The notes: generated by a model not told the origin, from the sequence alone. A DNA stretch of 64,000 nucleotides from Aminobacter niigataensis (GCF_014200015.1 NZ_JACHOT010000001.1:558001-622000); one strand, 5' to 3'. Positions 43,396 to 53,099 are shown, numbered from the stretch's first letter. Numbers and translations: made by a program.

Positions 43396-44748
43396 ATGGC
43401 GGCTTGCGACTATCAAAGTTTCGGCCGCGCCAACCCAGGCGCACGCAGTGCAATCGACGTGGCCGAGGCGATGCAGATGCTGACCAGCGGATCGGTGCGC
43501 GCCGCGTCACTGCTCGCCTATGGCAACGGCCGAAGCTATGGCGACAGCTGCCAGAACAGCGGCGGCGCCGTCGTCGACATGCGGCCGCACCATCGGATCC
43601 TTTCCTTCAACGCCGAGACCGGCGTGCTCGAGGTCGAGGCAGGGGCGCTGCTCGCCGACATTATCGCGGCCGGGGCACCGCACGGCTTTTTCCCCGCCGT
43701 GGTGCCCGGCACCCAGTTCGTCACCCTCGGCGGCGCCATCGCCAACGACGTCCACGGCAAGAACCATCACCGCCGCGGCAGCTTCGGCTGTCATGTCGAG
43801 CGTCTGACGCTGCTGCGCTCCGATGGCCGCACCTATGCCTGTTCACCTACGGAGAATGCACGGCTGTTTTGGGCGACGATCGGCGGGATGGGGCTGACCG
43901 GCATCATTCTTTCCGCCGCCATCCGTCTGATGCGCGTGCCGTCGCTCGACATCGCCGAGACGGTCAAGCCGTTCGGCAGCCTGGATGAATATTTCGATTT
44001 GGCGGAAGCTGCCGACCGCGACAACGAATATGCTGTCGCCTGGATCGACCAGCTGGCGGGCGGCAAAAGCGCCGGGCGTGGCCTTTTGCTCGCCGGCAAC
44101 CACGCGCCCCATGGCGCGCGCGCGGCCGAGCTGGGAGCGGCAAGATTGTCGGTGCCATTCCAGCCGCCGCTGACCCTGCTCAACCGGCCGTTCCTGAAGC
44201 TGTTCAACGCCGCCTATGGCTGGCGGCGCGGTCGGGTCTCTGCAAGCCAGGCAGGTTACAAGAAATTCTTCTTTCCACTCGACAGCGTGGCCGGCTGGAA
44301 CCGGCTCTACGGTCCCAATGGGCTTTACCAGCACCAGAGCGTGGTGCCTGTCGAGGCCGCGCGCGAGACCATAGCGGCATTGCTGGCGGCGACGAGGCAG
44401 GCCGGGCAGGGCTCGTTCCTGACCGTGCTCAAGCGTTTCGGGGCACAGCGCTCGCCGGCTCTGATGTCGTTTGCCCGGCCCGGCTATACGCTGACGCTGG
44501 ATTTTCCCAACCATGGCCAGCGCACGCTCAAGCTTCTGGCCGAACTCGACCGGATAACGATCGGCGCCGGCGGGGCAGTCAATCCGTACAAGGACGCGCG
44601 CATGTCGGCTGCGACCTTCGCCGCCTCCTTTCCGGATTGGCAGCGGCTGGAGACGATGCGCGATCCCGCCTTCATGTCGGATTTCTGGGCCCGTACGGCG
44701 GGCCGACTGGGTGCGCGCAACAGTGAGGCGGCGCAAGCGGCCGAGTAG
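43396..44748 (+). CDS. DprE1-like FAD-dependent decaprenylphosphoryl-ribose 2-oxidase
   Basis: 450 aa from ATG 43396 (GTG 43390 overlapping the previous stop is an alternative). The FAD PCMH domain shows YGNGRSYGDSCQNSGG at 42-57 and GGAIANDVHGKNHHRRGSFG at 112-131, which contains the FAD histidine region; FWATIGGMGLTGIIL follows. The C-terminal part aligns with DprE1 through SFLTVLKRFG, GYTLTLDFP and the catalytic-lysine segment PYKDARM (Lys399). Position 367, equivalent to the drug-target Cys387 of M. tuberculosis, is Thr. It oxidises the 2-OH of lipid-linked ribose. Confidence 0.87.
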   Translation: MAACDYQSFGRANPGARSAIDVAEAMQMLTSGSVRAASLLAYGNGRSYGDSCQNSGGAVVDMRPHHRILSFNAETGVLEVEAGALLADIIAAGAPHGFFPAVVPGTQFVTLGGAIANDVHGKNHHRRGSFGCHVERLTLLRSDGRTYACSPTENARLFWATIGGMGLTGIILSAAIRLMRVPSLDIAETVKPFGSLDEYFDLAEAADRDNEYAVAWIDQLAGGKSAGRGLLLAGNHAPHGARAAELGAARLSVPFQPPLTLLNRPFLKLFNAAYGWRRGRVSASQAGYKKFFFPLDSVAGWNRLYGPNGLYQHQSVVPVEAARETIAALLAATRQAGQGSFLTVLKRFGAQRSPALMSFARPGYTLTLDFPNHGQRTLKLLAELDRITIGAGGAVNPYKDARMSAATFAASFPDWQRLETMRDPAFMSDFWARTAGRLGARNSEAAQAAE

Positions 44749-44854
44749 GTCTCAGGCGATCGCCAAGGAAACGCGCAGGTGTTTCAAATTGTACGGAAAG
44801 TTTCACGGAATATTCGCGGCTTGCCGCTAGCTTGCGAAGAGAACGGATAAAGCA

Positions 44855-45289
44855 ATGAAATACCTGCCCTTCATTCTTTTTACGGTGATGACCAACGCGG
44901 CTGCGCAGCTGATGCTCAAGCAGGGCATGATGTCGCTTGGAGCGATTTCGTTCGAGGGTACAAACCCCTTGATAAAGCTGCTTCAGATCGTCTTCAGCCC
45001 GTGGGTCTTTGCTGGGCTTCTGACCTTCGTCATCTCGATGGCATCGCACCTCTATGTCCTGTCGAAGGTCGAGCTCAGCTTCGCCTACCCGTTCCTCAGT
45101 CTGGCCTATGTCGCCGTCGCGGTGTTTGCATATTTCGTCTTCCGCGAAGACCTGAATGCCTGGCGGATCGCCGGCATCGCCTTCATCTGCGTCGGCACCG
45201 TGCTGATCGCCCAGAGCGGCCGTGACCACGACGAAACGGTCGTCACCGCTTCTACAGAATCCACCAAGACAAGCGAGCTCATGCGATGA
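44855..45289 (+). CDS. Four-helix EamA/SMR-type transporter (ArnE-like)
   Basis: 144 aa with four transmembrane helices, MTNAAAQLMLKQG in helix 1 and LAYVAVAVFAYFVFREDL near helix 3. The single-EamA size matches small lipid-linked-sugar flippase subunits. Expected to move the glycolipid donor made by the cluster across the membrane. It follows a 106-nt gap and overlaps the SDR gene by 4 nt. Confidence 0.82.
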   Translation: MKYLPFILFTVMTNAAAQLMLKQGMMSLGAISFEGTNPLIKLLQIVFSPWVFAGLLTFVISMASHLYVLSKVELSFAYPFLSLAYVAVAVFAYFVFREDLNAWRIAGIAFICVGTVLIAQSGRDHDETVVTASTESTKTSELMR

Positions 45290-46293
45290 GACACGTCATT
45301 TTCGGAGGCGACGGCTTCGTCGGTCGCCATCTTGCGCCCAGGCTGATCGCCGACGGCGAGGAAGTCATCGTCGCCGACATCGTCAAGAGCGAACTCGCGC
45401 ACTATCGCAATGCACGTTTCGTGACCTGTGATGTCACCGAACCGGCGTCGATCGCTGCGCTCGGCCTCAAGGTCGACGACATGGTCTACAACCTGTCGGC
45501 CAAGATGCTTTCGCCGATCCAGGTGAGGGCAAAGCGGCACGAGTTCTTTTTCCCGGTCAACTATTTCGGCACCGAGAACATCATCAAGGCGATGGACCAT
45601 GCGGGTGCGTCGAAGCTGGTGCACTACACGACCGACATGATCTACGGCCACACGGTTACCTACCCGATGACCGAGGAGCATCCGGTGGCGCCGCTTGGCG
45701 AATACGGCTGGTCGAAGCAGAAGACCGAGGAACTGGCCGTGGTCTGGCGTGATCGCGGCATGAACATTTCGGTGTTCCGGCCGCGCCTGATCATCGGCCC
45801 CGGCCGCCTCGGCATCCTGGAAAAGCTGTTCAAGCTGATCGACTGGAACCTTCCCGTGCCGATGATCGGCTCAGGCCGGAACCCGTATCAATTCATCTCG
45901 GTGTTCGATTGCGCGGAGGCGGCACGCCTCGCCTGGAAGGTAGGCGTTCCCAACGAGGCCTACAATCTCGGCTCGCTCAACCCGCCGCCGGTGCGCAAGC
46001 TTCTCGGCGATCTGGTCAAGCATGCCGGGTCGAAGTCGATCCTGCTGCCGACTCCGGCCTGGGCGGTCAAGCGCACGCTCGACCTGCTCGACCTCATGAA
46101 CATGCCGATCATGGACCCCGAGCAGTACCTGATCGCCGACGAGGAATGCGTGCTCGACGTCACCAAGGGCGGGCGCCAGCTCGGCTGGGTGCCGAAATAC
46201 CGCGACGAGGACATGCTGATCGCCGCCTACAAGGAATATCGCGCCAAGAAGGCCGGCGTCGCGGCCGGCGCGCAACACGCCCCGGCCGAATGA
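45286..46293 (+). CDS. NAD-dependent epimerase/dehydratase (extended SDR)
   Basis: 335 aa. The nucleotide motif is IFGGDGFVGRHLAPRL, an acidic residue VADIVKSE follows strand 2, and the catalytic pair is in YGWSKQK. It is an extended SDR of nucleotide-sugar type. In a DprE1 pathway a reductase (DprE2) is needed for the keto intermediate, but DprE2 is a classical SDR, so this may instead act on a separate sugar nucleotide. Confidence 0.85.
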   Translation: MRHVIFGGDGFVGRHLAPRLIADGEEVIVADIVKSELAHYRNARFVTCDVTEPASIAALGLKVDDMVYNLSAKMLSPIQVRAKRHEFFFPVNYFGTENIIKAMDHAGASKLVHYTTDMIYGHTVTYPMTEEHPVAPLGEYGWSKQKTEELAVVWRDRGMNISVFRPRLIIGPGRLGILEKLFKLIDWNLPVPMIGSGRNPYQFISVFDCAEAARLAWKVGVPNEAYNLGSLNPPPVRKLLGDLVKHAGSKSILLPTPAWAVKRTLDLLDLMNMPIMDPEQYLIADEECVLDVTKGGRQLGWVPKYRDEDMLIAAYKEYRAKKAGVAAGAQHAPAE

Positions 46294-46304
46294 AGGATAT
46301 GACC

Positions 46305-47777
46305 ATGACGCTCGTTACCAAGCCGGATGCAGCCAACTCCCGCGCCATTGCCGGTGCTCCCGCGATGGCGGCCACGGCGGTCGCCAAGCCGAAGCTGATG
46401 ACCGTCGAGCAGGCCAAGGCGCTCGACGTCGCCAGGATGACCGACCTGTTCAAGGCGCATCTCAACCCGGGCCAGCTGCATTTCATGAAGCTGCTGGGCT
46501 TCCACAAGATCAAGATCGAGCGTGCCGAAGGCATGCACTACATCGACCAGAACGGCCGCAAGATCCTCGATTTCTTCGGCGGCTTCGGCTCGCTGGCGCT
46601 TGGCCACAACCACCCACGCGTGGTCGAGGCACGCAAGAGATTCCAGGACGAGAAGCGCCACGAGATCGGCATCGCCTTCATGTCGCAATACGCTTCGGCG
46701 CTGGCCTACAATCTGGCGCAGATTTCGCCAGGCGACCTCGACATGGTGTTCTTCGGCTCGTCCGGCTCGGAAGCGATGGAAGCGGCGGTCAAGCTCGCCG
46801 AGCGCGCGGCGGGCCCGGCGCGTCCCAAGATCGTCTATGCCGAGAACTCGTTCCACGGCAAGACAAAGGGCGTGCTCTCGATCACCGACGGTGCACTCTA
46901 TCGCGGCGAGTTCCGGCTCACCGACAACACCGCACGCGTCCCCTTCGGCGACATCGACGCGGTCGAGAATGCCTTCCGCTCCGATCCGGCAATCGGCGCC
47001 ATCGTGCTCGAAACCATCCAGGGCGGCGGCGGCATCAACCAGGCGCCGGCGGAATACTGGCAGAAGCTGCGCGCGCTCTGCGACAAGTATGGCGTGATCT
47101 GGGTTGCCGACGAAGTGCAGTGCGGCGTCGGCCGCTCGGGCCGGTTTTACGCATTCGAGCACTACGATGTCGTGCCCGACATCACCGCCGTCGCCAAATC
47201 GCTCGGCGGCGGCAAGGCGGCAATGGCTGCGATGATCGCGCGCCGCGACGTCTACATGAAGGCCTATGGCACGCCCAAGACGGCGATGATCCACGCGATG
47301 GCGACCTTCGGCGGCATCGGCGAAGGCTGCATCACGGCGATCGAGACGCTCAACGTGCTCTACGACGAGGGGCTGATCGAGAATTCGGCCGCGACCGGCG
47401 CCTACCTGCTGGAGCGGCTGGAAGAGCTCAAGGCGAAATATCCCAAGATCATCAAGGACGTGCGCGGCAAGGGCCTGATGGTCGGGCTTGAGTTCCACGA
47501 CTTTTCGCAGACGCTTCCGATGGTGCTGCGCCCGGTCGTCAGCGTGCTCGACGACAAGCTCAAGGGGTCGCTTTCCGGTTTCGTGGGCGCGCTATTGCTG
47601 CGTGACTACGACGTGTTGGTGGCCTTCACCGAATACAACCGCAACGTCGTCCGCCTGCTGCCGCCGCTGACCTGCAGCCGCGGCGATGTCGACGTGCTGA
47701 TCCAGTCGCTCGACAGCCTTCTCGGTCGCGGCATCGTCGCCATCGTCAAGGATTTCGTGAAGAGCCAGGTCAGTTGA
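46305..47777 (+). CDS. Class III PLP aminotransferase
   Basis: 490 aa from ATG 46305, preceded by AAGGA at 6 nt. GGFGSLALGHNHPRV, SSGSEAMEAAVKLAE, WVADEVQCGVGRSGRF and the PLP-lysine region AKSLGGGKAAM mark an acetylornithine/diaminobutyrate-type enzyme. Within a lipid-sugar cluster it could make an amino acid decoration or amino sugar; the substrate is not evident. Confidence 0.87.
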   Translation: MTLVTKPDAANSRAIAGAPAMAATAVAKPKLMTVEQAKALDVARMTDLFKAHLNPGQLHFMKLLGFHKIKIERAEGMHYIDQNGRKILDFFGGFGSLALGHNHPRVVEARKRFQDEKRHEIGIAFMSQYASALAYNLAQISPGDLDMVFFGSSGSEAMEAAVKLAERAAGPARPKIVYAENSFHGKTKGVLSITDGALYRGEFRLTDNTARVPFGDIDAVENAFRSDPAIGAIVLETIQGGGGINQAPAEYWQKLRALCDKYGVIWVADEVQCGVGRSGRFYAFEHYDVVPDITAVAKSLGGGKAAMAAMIARRDVYMKAYGTPKTAMIHAMATFGGIGEGCITAIETLNVLYDEGLIENSAATGAYLLERLEELKAKYPKIIKDVRGKGLMVGLEFHDFSQTLPMVLRPVVSVLDDKLKGSLSGFVGALLLRDYDVLVAFTEYNRNVVRLLPPLTCSRGDVDVLIQSLDSLLGRGIVAIVKDFVKSQVS

Positions 47778-47781
47778 CGAG

Positions 47782-48972
47782 ATGATGGCTGGCGACGGCA
47801 CGGTCATGGGGTGGGCCCTAAGGACGGGCATCGTCCGGTCGTTCACCCAGGCGGCGGGCAGCAAGCGGCTGCTCGACCGTTTGGCCGTGACATTCTTTGC
47901 CGTCGTCTGCCTCACTATCTCGGCCTACGCGCTGGTCCGGCCCGACTACAATTGGGACATGGTTGCCTATGTCGCGACGGCGCTGGAGGATCGCCACAGC
48001 GATCCGGTCGAGCTGCATGCCGAAACCTGGAGGTTGATTTCCGAGCGCGCAAGCGAATCCCAGCTCTATGCACTGCAACAGGGCAACACGTACAACCTCA
48101 ACCAATGGCAGAACCCTGCCGACTTCCAGTCGCAGCTTTCGATGTACCGGGTGAAGGTGGGTTACATCGCGATGTTGCGTACGCTCGAGCCCGTCGTCGG
48201 GCTTGTCAATGCCGCCATGTTGCTGAGCATCCTGCCGTCGCTGGCGCTCGGCGCGTTCTGCCTCTTCTGGCTGGCGAGGGAAGATGCCCTGCAAGGGGCA
48301 TTCGTGCTCGCACCGCTGCTGGTGCTCGCCGACTATGCCCACATGACCACGGCGGTCGTCCCTGACATGCTGGTGTCGCTGGTCTCGTTCGTTGCGGTCT
48401 ATCTGCTGCTCAGGAGACGCGATCTCACAGCCTGCTTGCTGCTGTTCGCGTCGGTGTTCCTGCGGCCTGACAACATCATCCTGGTCTTTGCGCTGCTGCT
48501 GACGGCCATTGCATTTGGTTGGCGCGTTTTTCCACTTCTCGTCACCTTCGTGGCCGCGTTGGCCGGTGGCATGATCGCCGCCAAGGTCGGCGGCCATCCT
48601 GGCTGGTGGGCGCATTTCTATTTCTCATGCGTCCAGATCCAAAATTCGATGGCGAACTTCCATCCGGATTTTTCGCTGGTCGATTTTGCCCGGGGTTATA
48701 TCAGGGGTGCGGTCGTCGCCGTGATGGACAATGAATGGCCGGCGATCTTTGCCTTGCTGCTGGCCGGATGGGCGCTGCTCGGTCGCGCTGGACGGACGGG
48801 AGGCGGCCGTGAAAACGCGCTCCTCTTCGCCTTGGCAATCGGCACGCTCGGCAAGTTTGTCAGCTTTCCGCTGCCCGACGACCGTTTCTATTTCGTCTTC
48901 ATCGGTGCGATGAGCATGGTGCTGGTGACGATGTGGAGGCCGCGCTTCGATATCATGCCGGCGCGCGCCTAG
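47782..48972 (+). CDS. Polytopic membrane protein, possible GT-C glycosyltransferase
   Basis: 396 aa with about nine hydrophobic helices. After the first helix comes RPDYNWDMVAYVA, an acidic motif in a periplasmic loop as found in GT-C enzymes that use polyprenyl-phosphate sugars, and PDDRFYFVFIG near the C terminus. Last gene of the run, 4 nt after the aminotransferase. It is the logical consumer of the lipid-linked sugar; activity is inferred. Confidence 0.65.
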   Translation: MMAGDGTVMGWALRTGIVRSFTQAAGSKRLLDRLAVTFFAVVCLTISAYALVRPDYNWDMVAYVATALEDRHSDPVELHAETWRLISERASESQLYALQQGNTYNLNQWQNPADFQSQLSMYRVKVGYIAMLRTLEPVVGLVNAAMLLSILPSLALGAFCLFWLAREDALQGAFVLAPLLVLADYAHMTTAVVPDMLVSLVSFVAVYLLLRRRDLTACLLLFASVFLRPDNIILVFALLLTAIAFGWRVFPLLVTFVAALAGGMIAAKVGGHPGWWAHFYFSCVQIQNSMANFHPDFSLVDFARGYIRGAVVAVMDNEWPAIFALLLAGWALLGRAGRTGGGRENALLFALAIGTLGKFVSFPLPDDRFYFVFIGAMSMVLVTMWRPRFDIMPARA

Positions 48973-49096
48973 ACCGCTCAGGCTCGCTCTTTTGCGCGAA
49001 GTCGCGCGGCTCTTTGGCAATGTCGCAAACAGGCTGCAATCGCGCTGCACCGCCCTATAGTCTGCCGGCAAAAATATCATCTCGGAGTCGAGGGCA

Positions 49097-51658
49097 ATGG
49101 CAGAGTTTCCGAAACATGCGAAGGTCGTCATCATCGGGCTTGGCGGTATCGTGGGCGCATCCATTGCCCATCACCTGATCGAGCGTGGCTGGGACGACAT
49201 CGTCGGCATCGACAAGTCCGGCGTGCCGACCGACATCGGCTCGACGGCGCATGCTTCCGACTTCTGCTACACCACCAGCCACGACTATCTCTCGGTCTGG
49301 ACGACGCAATACTCGATCGATTTCTACGAGAAGATGGGCCACTACGCCCGCATCGGCGGGCTCGAAGTCGCCCGCACCGGCGACGACACCTGGATGGAAG
49401 AGATCAAGCGCAAGCTTTCCTCCGCCAAGGCGTTCGGCACGCGCGCGCACTATGTCTCGCCCTCCGAGATCAAGGCGATGTTCCCGCTGATCGAGGAAGA
49501 TCAGGTGATGGGCGGCATGTTCGATCCCGACGCCGGCCTCGTCATTCCGCGCTCGCAGACCGTTGCCGGCAAGCTTGTCGATGCCGCCGAAAAATCCGGC
49601 AAGCTCCAGGTCTTCGGCAACACGCCAGCCACCTCGCTGATCGTCGAGAAGGGCCGCATCAAGGGCGTCGTCACCCATCGCGGCACGATCATGGCCGACC
49701 ATGTCGTCGTCTGCGCCGGCATCTGGGGCCGACTGATCGCCGAAATGGTCGGCGAAGACCTGCCGGTCATGCCGGTCGACCATCCGCTCACCTTCTTCGG
49801 CCCGTACAACGAGTTCGAGGGCACGGGCAAGGAAATCGGTTTCCCGCTGCTGCGCGACCAGGGCAACTCCGCCTACATGCGCGACACCGGCGACCCCAAG
49901 ACCACCGAAGGCGGCCAGATCGAGTGGGGTTATTACGAGACCACCAATCCGCGCCTCTGCCATCCGCGCGAAATCCTCGAAAAGCACGAGGCGCGCCTTT
50001 CGCCCTCGCAGCGCGACCTCGACATGGAGCAGATCATGGCGCCGCTGGAGCGCGCCATGGAGTTGACGCCGATCCTCGGCGAGATCGGCTACAATGAAAG
50101 CCATTCCTTCAACGGCCTGCTTCAGGTGTCGGCAGCCGGCGGCGCCTCCTGCGGCGAGAGCCAGAAGGTGCGCGGCCTCTGGTACTGCGTCGCCATCTGG
50201 GTGAAGGACGGTCCCGGCTACGGCAAGCTGATCGCCGACTGGATGACCGACGGCCGCACCGAGATCGACCACAATTCGATCGACTATGCGCGCTTCTACC
50301 CGCATCAGCTGGAAGAGAAGTTCATCGAAGGACGCACCTTCGAAGCCGCCCAGAAGATCTACTTCCCGGCCGTGCACACCCGTGAGCCCTACGGCACCGG
50401 CCGCAACGTCAAGCGTTCGCCTTTCTACGAGCGCGAGGTCGAGCTCGGCGGCCACTTCATGGAGCTGGGCGGTTGGGAGCGTGCGCACGGCTACAAGGCC
50501 AACGAGCACCTTCTGGAGAAATACGGCAACCGCGTGCCGGTGCGCGAGAACGAATGGGACAGCCGCCACTTCTGGCGTGTCTCCAACGCCGAGCACCTGG
50601 CGATGAGCGAGGATTGCGGCATCGTCAACCTCTCGCATTTCCACATGGTGGATATCGAGGGTCCTGATCATGTCGAGCTGCTGGAATGGCTCTGCGCGGC
50701 CAAGATCGGTGGTGACGGCAATATCGGCAAGGGCGTTTACACCCACTTCCTCGACGACGAGGGCATGGTGCGCGCCGACTTCACCGTCTTCCGCATGGCC
50801 GACCGCTGCCGCCTCGTGAACGGCGCCGATGCCGGCCCGCGCGACTTCCACTACATGAAGCGCGTCGCCGAGGACCGCGGCCTCGACGTCACGATTGCCG
50901 ACGTTTCGGAGAAGTTCATCACGATCGGCATCTGGGGGCCGAATGCCCGCGAGACGCTGAAGAAGGTGGTCGCCGATCCCGCTGGGCTCGACCAGGAAAA
51001 CTTTGCCTTTGCGGCGATCAAGCAGATCGAGATCGCCGGCAGGCCGGTCACCGCCTTCCGTATCTCTTATGTCGGCGAGCAGGGCTGGGAACTGCACATG
51101 AGGTACGAGGACGGTCTTGCCGTCTGGGATGCGCTGCGCGCGACCGGCGTCATGGCCTTCGGTGTCGAGACCTATGCCAACTCGCGCCGCATGGAAAAGA
51201 GCCTGCGCCTGCAGAATGCGGATCTGCTGACCCAGTACAACCTCATCGAGGCCGATCTTGCCCGTCCGAAGGTCAAGGACGCCGACTTCCGCGGCAAGGC
51301 CAAGCATATGGAATACAAGGCGCGCGACCACCAGCCGGCCATGCTCTGTACGCTGGTCATGACCGAAAACACCGACAGGAACGGCGTGAAGCGCTATCCG
51401 GTCGGCACGCTGCCGGTCATGGACCCGGTAACCGGCGAGGTGCTGGTCGATGAACTCGGCCGCCGTTCCTACACGACCTCCATCGCCTTCGGCCCGACCA
51501 TCGGTAGGAACATCGCGCTGGCCTACCTGCCGCACGCTTATGCCCAGGAAGGCCGCAAGCTGAATGTGGAGTATTTCGGCGAGACCTATCCGGTTGAGGT
51601 CGCGGGCGTCGGCTACAAGCCGCTCTATGACCCGGAGAACCTCAAGCCACGGAGCTGA
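49097..51658 (+). CDS. FAD-dependent dehydrogenase/GcvT fusion, copy 3
   Basis: 853 aa. The N-terminal motif is VVIIGLGGIVGASIAHHLI; the flavin-site histidine is in STAHASDFCYTTSHD, unlike the TWHAAG of the two operon copies. The GcvT domain starts near residue 450, with RISYVGEQGWELH. It is a distinct subfamily. GAGG precedes the ATG; a 12-bp terminator follows. The GlxA/GbdR-like regulator gene lies 1.4 kb downstream and may control it. Confidence 0.9.
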   Translation: MAEFPKHAKVVIIGLGGIVGASIAHHLIERGWDDIVGIDKSGVPTDIGSTAHASDFCYTTSHDYLSVWTTQYSIDFYEKMGHYARIGGLEVARTGDDTWMEEIKRKLSSAKAFGTRAHYVSPSEIKAMFPLIEEDQVMGGMFDPDAGLVIPRSQTVAGKLVDAAEKSGKLQVFGNTPATSLIVEKGRIKGVVTHRGTIMADHVVVCAGIWGRLIAEMVGEDLPVMPVDHPLTFFGPYNEFEGTGKEIGFPLLRDQGNSAYMRDTGDPKTTEGGQIEWGYYETTNPRLCHPREILEKHEARLSPSQRDLDMEQIMAPLERAMELTPILGEIGYNESHSFNGLLQVSAAGGASCGESQKVRGLWYCVAIWVKDGPGYGKLIADWMTDGRTEIDHNSIDYARFYPHQLEEKFIEGRTFEAAQKIYFPAVHTREPYGTGRNVKRSPFYEREVELGGHFMELGGWERAHGYKANEHLLEKYGNRVPVRENEWDSRHFWRVSNAEHLAMSEDCGIVNLSHFHMVDIEGPDHVELLEWLCAAKIGGDGNIGKGVYTHFLDDEGMVRADFTVFRMADRCRLVNGADAGPRDFHYMKRVAEDRGLDVTIADVSEKFITIGIWGPNARETLKKVVADPAGLDQENFAFAAIKQIEIAGRPVTAFRISYVGEQGWELHMRYEDGLAVWDALRATGVMAFGVETYANSRRMEKSLRLQNADLLTQYNLIEADLARPKVKDADFRGKAKHMEYKARDHQPAMLCTLVMTENTDRNGVKRYPVGTLPVMDPVTGEVLVDELGRRSYTTSIAFGPTIGRNIALAYLPHAYAQEGRKLNVEYFGETYPVEVAGVGYKPLYDPENLKPRS

Positions 51659-51720
51659 ACACTGGCTTGTTGGGCCGGTGACAGGCCTTGCTTGGACAGC
51701 ACTTCGCAACAATGTGAATG

Positions 51721-51753
51721 AAAAGCCCGGCATTCTTGCCGGGCTTTTCTTTT
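51721..51753 (+). terminator. Strong intrinsic terminator
   Basis: Perfect 12-bp arms AAAAGCCCGGCA and TGCCGGGCTTTT with a TTCT loop, followed by CTTTT, 62 nt after the dehydrogenase stop. The A/T-flanked symmetry could also work in the opposite direction. Confidence 0.93.
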
Positions 51754-51784
51754 GAAGTGGAGGATTATCGCTTACCCTCAAAGA

Positions 51785-52627
51785 ATGTCTGCTGTGGTCA
51801 AAGCTCTTCTCGCAGGCGGTGCCGCAGTGGCGCTGATGCTTGGCCTTGCATCCCAATCCCTTGCAGTCGAACAGGTCGATGTCGAACTGGTGCTTGCCGT
51901 CGACGTTTCGCTGTCGATGTCGCCCGACGAACTCGAGATCCAGCGCCACGGCTATGCCGCCGCCCTGACGCATGAACGCGTCCTTCAGGCCATCGCCGAG
52001 GGTGCCCATGGCAAGATCGCCGTCACCTATGTCGAATGGGCAGGATCGACCTCCCAGATCGTCATCGTGCCTTGGACGGTCATTGCCAATCGCGCCGATG
52101 CCGAGCGCGTCATACGCCAGCTCACGGCCAAGCCACCCAACAGCGCACGCCGGACCTCGATATCCAGCGCGCTCGAATTCGGCAGCGATCTTTTCGCCGA
52201 AAGCGCCTTTCGCGGCATGAAGCGGGTGATCGACATCTCGGGCGACGGGCCGAACAACCAGGGGCCGCCGGTCGACCTCATTCGTGACGGGGTGGTGGCC
52301 CAGGGGATCACCATCAACGGGCTGCCGCTGATGACCAATGGCGGCTTCAGCAATGCCTATGACGTCGAGGATCTCGATCGCTACTACGCCGATTGCGTCA
52401 TTGGCGGGCCGGGCGCTTTCATGATCCCGGTCAACGAATGGTCGCAGTTCCCCGAAGCGATACGGCGCAAGCTGGTGATGGAACTGGCCGGGCCGGCTTC
52501 GCCGCAATGGGCCGCCGAAGAGGCTGCATACCCGCCCGTCGTGCTTGCCCAGGCGCGGCCGAGATACGATTGCCTGGTCGGCGAGAAGCTCTGGCGCGAC
52601 CGCTCCTGGCTGTGGGACAGCCGCTAG
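51785..52627 (+). CDS. DUF1194 (von Willebrand-like) secreted protein
   Basis: 280 aa from ATG 51785. A signal peptide ends QSLAVEQV. The mature protein has a VWA-like fold with the metal-site motif DVSLSMS, then SISSALEFG and VIDISGDGPNNQG. The DUF1194 family in Rhizobiales is uncharacterised; a periplasmic adhesion or assembly role is a guess from the fold. Confidence 0.88.
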   Translation: MSAVVKALLAGGAAVALMLGLASQSLAVEQVDVELVLAVDVSLSMSPDELEIQRHGYAAALTHERVLQAIAEGAHGKIAVTYVEWAGSTSQIVIVPWTVIANRADAERVIRQLTAKPPNSARRTSISSALEFGSDLFAESAFRGMKRVIDISGDGPNNQGPPVDLIRDGVVAQGITINGLPLMTNGGFSNAYDVEDLDRYYADCVIGGPGAFMIPVNEWSQFPEAIRRKLVMELAGPASPQWAAEEAAYPPVVLAQARPRYDCLVGEKLWRDRSWLWDSR

Positions 52628-52708
52628 AATCTCGAGTGTCGCCACACAAGCGTCAAGGTTGAGGGGCGGAACGTCCCCTGAACCACGGACGTTTGGGAGG
52701 ATACTCGA

Positions 52709-53092
52709 ATGGTGAAACGCCAAGCAGCAATTGCAGCCATCGCCTCGGTGTTGATGGTGGGCACCGCCAGCGCTCAAGACTATGAGGACGAAACGGCCTG
52801 CGAGATGTACGAGCACGTCTCGTTTCGCGGGCGCGTCGTGCCAATGGCGTCAGGGCAGTCCGTCAGTTTCCGCAACGGCCAATTCTGGAACGACAGGGTG
52901 TCCTCGGTGCGTGTTGCCCCGGGCTGTTCGCTCGTCGTCTACCAGCACACCCGGATGCGCGGCGCATCGCAGGAGTTTTTCCGCAATGTGCGTTCGGTCG
53001 GCGGCTGGAACGACCAGATATCGTCGGCCGAGTGCATCTGCGACGACCAAGGCTACGACGACTACCAGGACGGCGGTTACGACGACCAGTAG
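52709..53092 (+). CDS. Secreted beta/gamma-crystallin-like protein
   Basis: 127 aa. A signal peptide ends TASAQDYE. The mature domain (about 30-108) holds two crystallin-type strands: YEHVSFRGRVVPMASG and YQHTRMRGASQEFFRN with NDQISSAEC, similar to inhibitor family I36. An Asp/Tyr/Gly-rich tail (DDQGYDDYQDGGYDDQ) closes it and may bind calcium. A GGGAGGA ribosome site precedes the ATG. Confidence 0.82.
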   Translation: MVKRQAAIAAIASVLMVGTASAQDYEDETACEMYEHVSFRGRVVPMASGQSVSFRNGQFWNDRVSSVRVAPGCSLVVYQHTRMRGASQEFFRNVRSVGGWNDQISSAECICDDQGYDDYQDGGYDDQ

Positions 53093-53099
53093 GCTCCGC

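Noticed and set aside
49055-52816. 1253-aa minus-strand ORF opposite the third FAD/GcvT dehydrogenase
   Set aside because: It is an antisense shadow: the plus strand encodes intact, motif-bearing proteins with good ribosome sites and a terminator, and the minus frame shows no domain pattern, only Arg/Ala/His/Asp-rich text.
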